From the NCBI GenBank assembly GCA_020746105.1, contig CM036636.1, positions 7,812,001 to 7,876,000 of the forward strand: a stretch of DNA of 64,000 bases. Direction: 5' to 3'. Shown in pieces: positions 25,287 to 37,200 of the stretch. Under the pieces are notes generated by a model. That model saw only the letters and a program-made list of their open reading frames with translations. It had not been told where the DNA came from and did not search any database. Position 1 is the stretch's first letter, and each line of letters opens with the position of its first letter. Both the position numbers and the translations under genes were made by a program. The DNA comes from Trogon surrucura. Lineage: Eukaryota > Chordata > Aves > Trogoniformes > Trogonidae.

Positions 25287-28200
25287 ATGACCGTCAGCCT
25301 GAGCCTCCGGGCGCTCCTCCTGCTCCCCTTGGGGCTCTGCTGGCCGCCGCCTTCCCAAGAGGTGAGTTTGACCTCCAGAAAACGCAGTTTCCAGGAAGAC
25401 TTTTTTTTTATTTCTAGGAAAAAAAAAAAAAGAAGAAGAAACAACGCAATGTGTTCCAAGCCCAAATCCATCAAACCTTGCTAATCGAGAAGATAAAGCT
25501 GTTTCCTCTGGGTGGCTGCTGTGCAGCCCATGCTTAGTGCAGAATAAAGCCGTGAGAACTTGGCGTCGGGGCGTGTTCAGTTGTTCGCTGGCATTCCTTT
25601 CAGGCTAGGTTTGGTTAAGCGATAGTCTTGTATCCATTTGTTTTTCTTGAAAAAAAAAACATAAAGCTCTTCTTCTTCTTCTTGCAGAAATTTCTCGGCG
25701 CTTTGGATGCAAAAGATGTTTTCTTCTATTTTGGAACCAGTTCAGTGTCTGATGGTATGCAGGGCTTCTTCCTTCTCGATTTTGGAACACGTCTGTCAGT
25801 TTATTTCTAATCCTGTGCATTCGATAACGCTAAGAATGCTTATTAATGAGCCCTGATCTGACAAGCATTTAGCATTTCTGAGCCATATTACTCAGTGAGG
25901 CAAGCCATGCTTCAGGGTGAAAGCAGTTGAACTACTGGGTCAGTATTTAAAATCTGGTGAAGGAGATATGATAAATCTTTTTGGACATTTCTACTACGAT
26001 CCTCGTTCTCCGTATTGGTATTTTTCTGCGAGATTAACAGATCCAGGTCTTCTTAGTAGGATAAGAATAACTTTGAATGTACTTGATATTTTTTAGGTTT
26101 GTTTTTTTTTTAAATAAACACATTGAGAGACTAGTATTCTTGGTCTGGATTAATGGTAGTTCAGAATTAAGATATGTTTTAAATTCTCAAATCCTTAGAG
26201 CAAGGCTGTTGGCTACTTGTGGATTCACCTGGTGCTCGTCTCGGTGTCTGTGTCCGGATTATGATAATTCTCACTCAGTAATACTTAACATCGGAGGAAG
26301 TAAAACTGTCTCAGTCTTTGTTAAATGGACTGTTCTCCTTACTGAGAGAGCAAAAGCACCTATAATTCTGGAACCAGTTTCAGAGCTGTTGTCTGTTCCC
26401 AGTCAGATTATCCTCACTTTAGAATACATGAAAGCAAACAAGTTCTTTGACTGTTGACACAAGGACCCCGAAAGGCCACAGCGATCCTTTCTAGAGTATT
26501 TTTTTCCTAGGGAAATAGATCATTACATTTGGTTTCAGTGTGTCATCATTTCTCATAACTGTTCCTCTTGTTTTGGTCTTGGTTAATTTCTTTCAGTACC
26601 TGAGTTTGTTGTTGCTGAGCCAACTTGCCCATGTAAAGAAGAACAGGTTGGGCTGTCGTCCTGTCGTATTCAACATTGCTCCATTGAGGCCTGGGGAGAA
26701 CTCTATGCCTTTGAATTTCTAGAGGACCATGCCCTCCTTTCCTCTTCCTTTGTGAGCAGTCAAGTGGTGAACTCTTCCTTTAGCTTGTTGAAGCGATTCT
26801 CAGGCAACTGCTTTGCAGGTGGAAATCCACTGCAGCCTCCTGGGGCGAAGTGCAGAGTCACTTACTGTGAAGGGCAGCTGGTGAGTATGCACTGAATTAA
26901 CTCTTACAAGCCCTTGCAGCCTTCATAGGTTTTCAGCTTGAAGCACCAAACGTGTGAACCATCCATTTAATAAAGCTGAGCATGACAAAGGAGAACCAGG
27001 AGGGATATGGCACACAGTTCTCCATTGGTAGCAAATGTCTTTGGAATCACTCAGAGATGGAATTTCATCTCCTTTAGCAAGGAGTCGTCATTGCAGATGG
27101 TGAGAAGATTCATGTCAGGCCTGTCAGAAGCAAAGATGTGGCCCTGCTGAAGGACCTCGGCTTCTCCAGACCCCACATTCTCTTCAGAAGTGCTGCGAGA
27201 GAGGCAAATGCACCAAGAGGTAACGTACATGGAAAGGAAGCCCTGATCGTTGTGCTTGGAAAAGCTGCCTTCTTGTGCTGGGGTTGCTTGCATGAGCTCA
27301 GTGGAAGAATCTGTGGATCTGTAGGATATTTTCTATTGTCTCGCTTTTTAAACTCCCCGTGTCCCTCTGTGCCGTTCAGCAGGGCCGTTTCCTTCTCGCC
27401 TGCAGAAGAGGGCTGAGGGAGCTGTCAAACATCTGGAGCTGATGGTTGTAGCAGGTCCAGATGTTTACTTGTACCACAAAGAGGACACGGAGCGATATAT
27501 TCTCACCAACCTGAACATTGTGAGTAGCTTTCTGTTTGGATTGCTGTCCCAGTGTGAGAGCCCAGTGTGAGAGCTTAAGTATCATGGGCTGTGTCACAGG
27601 CAGATGGACCTGTGTGAGTGCATGTTCAGAGGTGTTTGCGGTTACCTGTGGTTACCTGCGGTTACCTGTGGTTACCTGCTCCTGTGCAGGGTATTCCTCT
27701 CTGCTTCCCTTGGCACAGCTTGGCAAACTTTCCCTTGTACAAAGAGCTGCACAAGAAAAAGTGGATGTTGGAAGCTTCAGGGTTGTAACCTTAGTTAAAA
27801 CCCGTTAGAAAATGTAACTCTTAATTTCATTACTGATATTGCTGTATGTCAGATACAGTAGCAAGAGTTCTGTCACCAGAGCCTTGATCCAGGCCTTGTT
27901 GCTTTCAGTGAGTTTGAACAAGATCCACTGAATTAATCTTACGTTTTACGTCTCAGCGTTTTATTTCTACTGCAGGATTTATCTTGAATGTCTCCCTTTG
28001 CAATTATTAAGAATTTGTTTGTGCGTTTTCTGTGTGAGTGTATTGCAAAGCAGTCTTTAGCATTCACTTGCCTACCTTATGAAACTATTTTTCATGCAGA
28101 TTCTTCTCTCTGCATCAGAGTATCTGACGAGTCTAACAACAGTTCTTGTCTGCTGACAGATTTATTTCCATTTGTAGTGCATACTTTAATGTTGTACTTC

Positions 28201-31200
28201 CCAGTGACTTTATAGTTGCCCCTATGGTTACCAGGTGTGTTACCTGTGTAATGAGCACAGCCCTGTTATTTGGAACAGGTAGTGGGAGTCACCAAGGTGC
28301 CTTCTTTATTAAATCTTTCCTATCTTTTAACAGGGGGCAGAGCTGCTGAGAGATGCCTCACTGGGTGCTCATTTCAGGGTTCATCTTATGCAAATGCTTG
28401 TTTTGAGAGAACCAGAGGTAAGCAGGGAGGACTGTGTCCAAGTGTTGTCCAAGAGTTTTCTAAAAGCTGTATGAAATGCACAAATGTGTGCCTTCACTCT
28501 AGGCAGAGCTAAATATCACGGCAAATATCACCTCCTCGCTGATCAGCGTTTGTGAGTGGAGCAAGAAGGTCAACCCCCAGAATGACTCTGACCCTCAGCA
28601 CGCTGACATCGTCCTCTACATCACCAGGTACTGAAGCTCCCCTGCCCTGGGAGGGGACTGGGAGCAGGGATGTTGCTGTCCAGCTGTTAACACAGTGGCA
28701 GTGATGCACACTGGGTCTTCCAGCCGTTGGGCATCACAGGGCCTTTGGGAATGGCTTGATTCTCCTGTGTGGGGTTGACTCCCCTGCCCTTAGTGCAGTT
28801 AAGTCAGAGATGCTGTTTCTTCAGATTCTGAAGGAACTGGAATATTTCCCAAGCGCTGACCAGCCAGACTTGAGCGGACATTGTGTGCTTCCAGAGTGGC
28901 ACAGCCAAACCCACTGCAGCTTTTTGTGGGCAGAAAAGTCGAACAGTAACTGGAAGTGAAAACCCATGGGTGTCTTCTATGGAAGATTTCTAGTGCTGCT
29001 CTGACTCAGACCTTTTGTCTGACTTTCAGGCTCCTTGCTTGAAATTGCCGTGGCTAAATTTGTTGAAGGCAAACTTTTCTTGAGTGTAATGGATTTGTTT
29101 TGGTGCTCTTTCTTAAAAGAGATGGTGATACTGCTCTGTCTCTTGCAAGTAGTCATTTCATTCTGTTCTGCTTGTCTGGGGTCATGAGGATTTTTTAACC
29201 GCAGATTTTGAGCAGTGGGTGTTCATGAGACCCTGCTGCCACCATCCTGCCCCAGGGAGCTCCATGTGTCAAAAGAAATGTTAGATGGGTGGCAGAATTA
29301 GATCAGGAAGGTGCCAATAAATTCAGCTGAATGTCTAGACCTGACTTTATTAGCTGCAATAGTTCTTTGCTCTTTCATCTGTATCTGTCTCCCTTACTTT
29401 AGGTTTGACTTGGAGTTACCTGATGGGAACAAGGAGCTACGTGGAGTGACTCAGTTAGGTGGAGTCTGCTCCTCCTTCTGGAGCTGTGTTATCACCCAGG
29501 ACACTGGCTTTGACCTGGGAATCACCATAGCCCATGAGATTGGGCACAGGTCAGTAGAAAATCCCCAGAGCAGCCTAGTATGTTTTATTCAGGTAAAAAC
29601 ATTCTGCAATTTAAAGGACTCAGAAGGAGGAAAAGGATCTCTTGGCATAACAGGGGACTTCCTACAGATGATTCAAAACTTTTGGAAAGAGTTCCTTGCA
29701 TTTCTTGTATGCCTGCATGCCCTGTGACAATTAGAAGCTGCAAAGAAGAGATAAAACCTTTGTGACAATGGAAGAAGAAAAGGTTGCCAAGAGAGCTCAG
29801 TCCTTGCTTAGGCTCTGGGGGAACCCAGCCTCTGGGTTTCTTCTCCTTAGGGCACTGTGCTGCTTCTGTTACAGTCTTGGAATCCCCCATGATGGTGAGG
29901 GGAATGGGTGCAGCAGCAGCGGTTACATCATGGGTTCAGCAGGAAACCACAACAGCATCGACCTCACCTGGTCGCAGTGCAGCCGGCAAGAGTTCCTGGC
30001 CTTTGTCAGGTAAGGGAATGGTCGAGTTCTGTGTGCCCATGTGGGAGTGTTTGCCTGTGCTGAGAGTTTAGGAGAACGTAGGGAAAGACAAGGAATAAAA
30101 TAGGACATTCTTGAAAGAATGAGGAACTCTGAAAAGCTTGGGGTTTATTTATTTCTGAGCACTTTGTTGCTGTGGTTAAACCATTTTGCTTCAAGAAGCT
30201 GGAAATTACTTTGGTTCGTGATTAACATGCCTGGGCTCTGTTGGACTTCTCAGACACTAGCTCAGCCTGGAAATTTTATTTAAAATGTCAGAGCGTCTAG
30301 GTTCAAATAAGCGTTGTGGGCTGTGAGCCGACTGGGTGAAGAGCAGGGATGGATTTCTGTTATCAGTTCAGCAGCAGGGAGCTGTGAGCATCTCCAGGCA
30401 GCTGCTGTGGCTAAATCCATCACAGCCCACAGCGAGCACGTGTTGTCTGGGAAAGCAACAGCCAACTCCCAGAATGAAACTCAGCAGAAGTTTGCAAACA
30501 TGTCATTGTCCTTACTGCCCACAGCTGGGAAAGTGATGTTTCTTATGTTTCTATCAGCACAGGCCAAACAAACTGCTTAAATGACCTGCCGGACATGGAC
30601 GGCAGCATCCCTGGATGGAAGCCTGGCTTGTACTATGGAGCAGATGAGCAATGTAAAATAGCCTTTGGGAGTGTTGCCACAGCATGCACCTTTGCTGACA
30701 GCAGTGTTGTAGGTAGAAAGTTTGTTTGTCTTGCTAGGGCCAGCAGGGAAATGTTCTAGAGCCAAGATTCAGGAAGAGGGAACTGGGAACATTTTTTTTG
30801 TAATGAGTGGAAGGTGCTTTCCTGCCACGAATTTCTTGGCAATGAACAAACTTTCAAAGGCTTTTAAAATGCTTCCTTTCTCTCCATCACCTCCTTCACC
30901 CACATAAGTCACCTTTAAGGTTTGCACAGTACACAGAGCCCTCTGTCCAACCAGGGGCCTGGCAGTGCTGATGCCAGGGATGCCTGCTCAGGGTTCTGTC
31001 TTAGGGAGCTTTTGTTCATTGGATTTCTTCAGCTTCCCCACCATTGTGCAAGTCCCCTTATCTGGGAAATACAGCATGGCTAGTAGCTGCCATCTGGACA
31101 TGTTTTGTTAATGAGGAAGCACTAAGATGGGTGAAACTTTAATTGCTTCAGTTGGCCACCTTCTAGCATTACAGCTGGCAGTGCTGGTCTGTTGACATGC

Positions 31201-34200
31201 CCACAACTTTTGCCCAGCAGCAAGAGAAATGAAGGGACTTGGTTGCCTTGTTGGGTACCTGTGGGGAAACTAAACCTCTGGGACATGCACCATTTAAACA
31301 GAACAGCTTTTGGGACTGCTGTGTTGATGAGCCTCAGTGAGTCCCCAATCTCCCTGATTTTCTTGTCACACCAGGACATATGTGAAGTTCTCTCATGCCA
31401 CGTACAACCAGGAGACAAATCCAGCTGTACTCGGCTTCTTGTTCCCCTCTTGGATGGTACTGAGTGTGGAGTCAATAAGGTGAGGAAGCTGCTGATGTGA
31501 CGATGATCAGAAGTGGGTGGGGGTGCTATGGAGCTCATTAAATAGCAAGACGTGGTCAGTGGCTGGCACATTGCCCCTCGGCCAGGGAGCTGGGACCATC
31601 TCAGACGCTCCAGTCGCAAACTGATACCAGCTGATCTTGGTGTCTTCACCTTGTTCTGTACCTCTGGAGCTGCTTTGCAGTTCTGGAGCCTGATATCTGA
31701 GCTCTTCTCAAAGGCTTTTGCTTCCCACTTGAAGTAACCTATGAGGTCTTTGAACCCCAGCCTCATACTAGATGATAATTAGGAACGAGACTCTTCTAGG
31801 TTCTTGTGGGAAGGTGCCTCATTTATCTCGAGATTCTCTGTTACAGTCTGGCCTGCATAAAAATGGGGTGCCACCCCTGTAGATCCCAGCCCTGCTGGGT
31901 TCACTGCGGTGCTGCTGCCAGTTTTCTATGCTCTTGATCTTAGTGGTGCTCCAAGGGACAGTGTAGCTCTCTCGAAGACCTGAACCCCACGGCCGTGGTC
32001 CACGGGCAGTGGTCCAGCTGGAGCCCTTTCTCCTCCTGCTCCCGCAGCTGCGGAGGTGGAGTTGTCCTAAGGCAGCGGTTCTGTAACAACCCCAGGTAAG
32101 AGCTGGGGAGTTTGCAGTGGATCTTGGTTGATTCAGGGCCGTGGGGTCTGAGACTTGCTCGTTGCTTGGGACAAACCTGCCTCTGCTGAGGAGTTCTTCT
32201 CCTCTCATTTCCAGGCCTGCTTTCGGGGGGCAGGACTGCCACGGTGTCAGCATCCAAGCAGAGATGTGCAATACTCAGGTAATGGAGCTCATCACATCTT
32301 CCGAGCTTTTTCCTTAATGTTGTTTAACCCTTTGAGAGCTGAATGGTTTGGGACTGTACTTCTGACAGCAGACTGCTCTGGGAAGGGGGAATAAAGATCT
32401 GGCATACAGCCTCCATCTGTCTGACAAGAGGAGAGGTATTTGTTCCCCTGTGTCTGAAGACTGCAGTTTTATTTAATAGAGTCATTCACATGTAGTGATG
32501 CATTTTCTCTATGCTTTTATAGCAGGACAGATGCTGGGAAAATAATGTCTTGATGATAGTTTTCTTCAGCGGGTTATTCTTACGTTGTTCCTATTATTTT
32601 TACCCATTTATTTTGTATAAATATCAAAGAGAACAGCTTCCACGCACAATTCTCTGCATATCCTGTATCCTCCCTTTGAAATGATTTTTTTTATTTGCAG
32701 TTGTTTTGGTGTTTTATGTTCCAGCCACTGGTTTCTGCCCTTGCCTTGCGGGTAAAGTGCTGCTTGAGATTCTGTGCTCAGTAACTTCCTTTCATTACCC
32801 GTACAATTGTCTCTGCGATGTAGGCCTGTTTGGTGACCCAGCAGGATTTTATGGCTGAACAATGTGCAGCAACAAATTTAAAACCACTGTATCCCACTGC
32901 GGGAACTCCTTCATTTTACACCTGGACTTCTGCTGTTGGCTTTGCCAAAGGTAAGGAAAGAAGGAGAAACTGTGGTTTCTTTGTGGAGCGCTCGTGGACC
33001 TGTCCGTACTTCAAAGTCCAAAGACCGTTTCACTAATTGGTTTAGTTTTCATATGAAAGCTGGATACTCTTTCTGTCAGATCCTTTTGACTTCTTGCTGT
33101 TGCCTGATGGTCAGCCAGGTACTCTTGTGGAAGGGTGACTCCTCTCTCCTGCTCTCTGCCTCCTCCAGGGGACATGCTCTGCAAGCACATGTGCAGGGCC
33201 GTTGAAAAGGAATTCATGGTGAGCCGCGAAGACAGTTTCATAGACGGAACCAGATGTGAGCGGGATGATTCTGAGCATCACGGAGCTTTTGGTCTGTGTG
33301 TAATGGGAAGCTGCAGAGTAAGTGACTGGGAAATCCAGGTCAACCTCTCACATGGGATCTGCTCCACAGGAGTCACTTTACTAGGAGTAGGGGGGAAAAA
33401 ACCCCAGTGTCCCAAACAACCTCTTCTCAAATGAAGAGAGTTTTGTTCATAGCTAATTGGATGGAATCCAGCAAATCTACTCTTCTGTCTGTGCCTCCAA
33501 TGCCAGTGCCCTCTGTACAAAACATCCTGCCAATTATGCAGGAAGAATGTAAGGCTGTTCATCCCTAATCCAAAAAGCAACTGATTTGTGTTGGCTGAAG
33601 ATTGAGGAGACGTCATTAGCTGTTCTCTGCTGGAGAAAAGTTATATGATTTGAACCTACAGAGTCAGTGGCAAATTAAGGACTAAAATTGGGGAATTGTA
33701 AGTCGACAAATTGATTGCTGCACTTCAGAATTGAAGTGTAACTTTGTTTTTCTGGATCGGATGTGAGAAGGGCATTCTTTCTTGCTGAACTTGAATATAA
33801 CTCCCCCGCACTGTCTGCATCTCAGTAACTGCTCAATGCTGACCTGGTTGTATGTTTTCTGTTGTTTCTTTACATTCCCAGAATACACTCTTAACATTTT
33901 ATGGTTTTCTCATTATCTTCGTGTTCACAATGTTTTGTAATGTGTTTCCACCTAATGAACAGCAGAGGGTGTAGGCATAATCTGTTCTGATTTCTGCTAT
34001 TCTGTTGGCGACAGTGATAAATATGCATGTTATGGCAGCGTTCGAAGCCTGGGATCGGTGCCTCTAGCATAAATTCAGCAGTTGCACGTGTTTTGCTGCT
34101 AAGCCTGCTGAGATCCTCCTGTAGATTTGTGTGAGTTGGTCTTGTTCATGGGAACGAGGATCAAATCTCTTTCCTGAGCCGTGGGATTGAAGGCCAGGCT

Positions 34201-37200
34201 GAAGGATGTGAGCTAGGTTTGGGTTTGGAGGAGGTAAAGTTTCCTTTTGAACCTGCCATTCATGTTTATTGCTCTCCTGGGCTTCCATTTGTTCTTTTTT
34301 TTTTTTTCTTCCTGCTTTCCAGAAAGAGTCTGTAGAAGAGAGGAGGTGCAGAGCCCTTGTTTTAAGTCACAGGAGAAATCTTTCTGGGCTGCTTCATATG
34401 GGAAAGAAAATGTCACACAGTTAATGAATCTTGTTGTGCTTTCAGCTAAGACTGCCCAATCCCTTGCTTTGCATCCTGCTGTACAGTGGTAGATCTAGGT
34501 ACAAATGCTTCTTTCTCTATCTTGTCTTCTTAAATTCAAATTACAAATGAAAAAGGCTATCTTGAGAATTCAGGCAGTGTTGCTTTCATTTGCTTGTTTT
34601 CTTCTCAGAATAGGCAAGTCTTGACAGACTCTCCTTTTCACTCAGGCATTCGGGTGTGATGGCCAGATGGACTCCAAGAAGGTAATGGACTCTTGCAAAG
34701 TCTGTGGGGGTGATAATACTACTTGCACCAAAGTGAGTGGATCTTACACAGACGGAAAAGCTAAAGGTGTGTAGTCCTCCCCCTCAGGCTCAACATCGTG
34801 GTACTTTTCACATGCTGAGTGTCTGTGTGCATATTCGGTGTTCATAATCTTCTGTATGTGACTTCTGGTTTCTGCTTGATTTTGTTTTATGGAGGGTATG
34901 GTGGTGGAGTTTGGGTAGGCAACACAGATGGCAGCTAAGATCTGCTGTAGCAGGCAGGTAGCTGTTGTGTAGGCAGAGTGACTTTTTTGGTCATAGTTCT
35001 GGTCTGGACATAGACGAGAAATGCAGCCACTTGGGAAATTCAGCAAATTACTGGGATCTGGGGGCTGTATCAGAAGCTTCCCAAGATGTGAAACGTTCAT
35101 TTGGGAACTGATCTGACTCTTGCAGTATCACATACAGATTTCAGCAGAGAACATAAAAAGAACAAACAAAAGGTGAGAACGGGACACAGAACTCAATTCT
35201 GTTTTTTTTTGCTGTATTCACCGTCCCTGTGTTCAAGCCAAGCTGGTAGAGCTAAGGTCTGTCTGAATTTGTCCTGCTGGCCATCACTGTTGTATTATTT
35301 TTTGTATTAGCCATATAACCCTTGTCTGCAATTAAGCTTTGTTGCTACCTTTAAGGCTTGTCCTCCAGTGGGTAGCACACTAGCAAGGTGAGGAGGGGTG
35401 GATCTGTAATCCCCAGGTTTTTAATAGAGGTGCAGTAATGGAAGGTGACCGTCTCTTCTTTCTTTCCATCGCAGAGTACGTTACATTTCTGTCCCTGCCT
35501 TACAACACCACCTCGGTCCGTGTTACCAATCGGAGCCCACTCTTCACACATTTGGGTGAGTTGAATGAAAAGGAGAGGGACTACAGGCAGGGCTAAAACA
35601 AGCTTGCGAGAAAATGGAGTTTAGGAGGAAAGTTCTCGATGATGCAATTTGTTCGTGGAGTGCTCTCCAGTGGGAAGCAGCGGAAGTCACACACTTTGGG
35701 ATGCCTGACTTGGATCAAACTGGTTTCTAGCAAATGGGCAGCCTGTAGCTGCCAGCACCAGGGCCTCCTGGTGACCACGTCATATCTCTTAACCTCACTG
35801 TTACTTTGGCTCGTCTAGCTGTGAAGGTTAAAGGAGAATATGTGGTTGCTGGAAGAGGAAAAATTTCACTGAATGTCACCTATCCATCAGTTCTGGAGGA
35901 CAGCCAGATCGAATACAAAGTATTTCTCACCAAGGACAACCTGCCAAGCCTGGAGGAGGTCCATGTGGATGGGCCGACGCAAGAAGAAATTGAAATACAG
36001 GTAAATTAAAATAGCAGGGCTGGAAAGGGGCCAGTCAGAGCTGGCCAGACTGAGTTCGTGTAGCTCTGCGGCAGTGCGGAATCCAGACGCAGTCGGCTTT
36101 GTGTCCAAGGCCCGTGGAGATGATGTTCACTAAGAGTGATGGTGTTGCTTTTCTTGGGAAAGGTTGAGGGTTGGCTGCCTACAGGCTTTCTGCAGGTCTG
36201 GTGGATGGTTGTGTGTGGAAAAGCGAACCAAGTTAAACCTTTTGCTTGGCTTAATCTTTTTTAAGTGCCCCGTGCACAGAATTCACAGTGTGAGTGCTCT
36301 GATACATCTGGCAAGAATTGAGAGTCGTAGCGTTGAGGCGCAGGATTGGATGATAAAAAAGGAGATTAGCTTCTTTTATCTTTGTCCTAAGAAGTTGATT
36401 TGAGTTGATTTGTGCGTTGACCACAATTTTTTTCCTTCCCCAGGTCTATCGAAGTTATGCAAAAGAATATGGCAATGCCACCAACCCAGACATCACCTTC
36501 AGCTACTTTGTCCCCAAAGAGAATCTGACGTACACGTGGGTTCCTCAGCAGGGCCCGTGTTCAGTGACCTGTGGGGAAGGTGAGGCAGCAACACTCAGTC
36601 TTTGCTCTTATGGAGATCTGGGCAGACTTCTAGTTTGGTTGCCTGATAGTCACCCAAATCTTTATTCTCTGGGCTCTCGTGGGCTGACTGAAAGAAATAT
36701 GACATCAGCAATAAATACTTGGTTAGAACTTATTAAGTGAACTGGATTTAAAAGCAAATTGTGAGCTACAGTTGCCAGGGTTAAACTGGACCAAAGAAAA
36801 GAGTTGTACAGCTTTTGAATTAAATTAGCAAATCAGGAAAGGAGTGGAATGATCAAAATGATAGGGAAAATGTTTGATTGTGAAGAGGATTTTGAAGTAG
36901 GTCTTAACTGAAGTTTTGGGTTTAAGACTAAGTAATTTTCTCCGATTTTTCAAAGTTGTTGAAGACGGTAATTTGAAGTTGGCTAAACATCAAAAGTCTG
37001 AGACCAAAGTGGTATCTAGTGTCTAACTAAAGCCTCAGAGCTAATTATGAAACTTCCTTCTTAGAATTCTATTCCTGTGCCTTGGCTAATCCTTGCTGTC
37101 TCCCCGAAGAAATCAAAATGCAGATTGTAAAGGATCACTCTAGTAGATGGTGTGACGTCTTGTTTACCAGATAATACAGATGACACTGGCAAGCCTCTCA

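Noticed and set aside
31122-31766. 214-codon minus-strand frame antisense to ADAMTS13 exon 11
   Set aside because: Chance frame opposite a real exon; no domain and no conservation argument.
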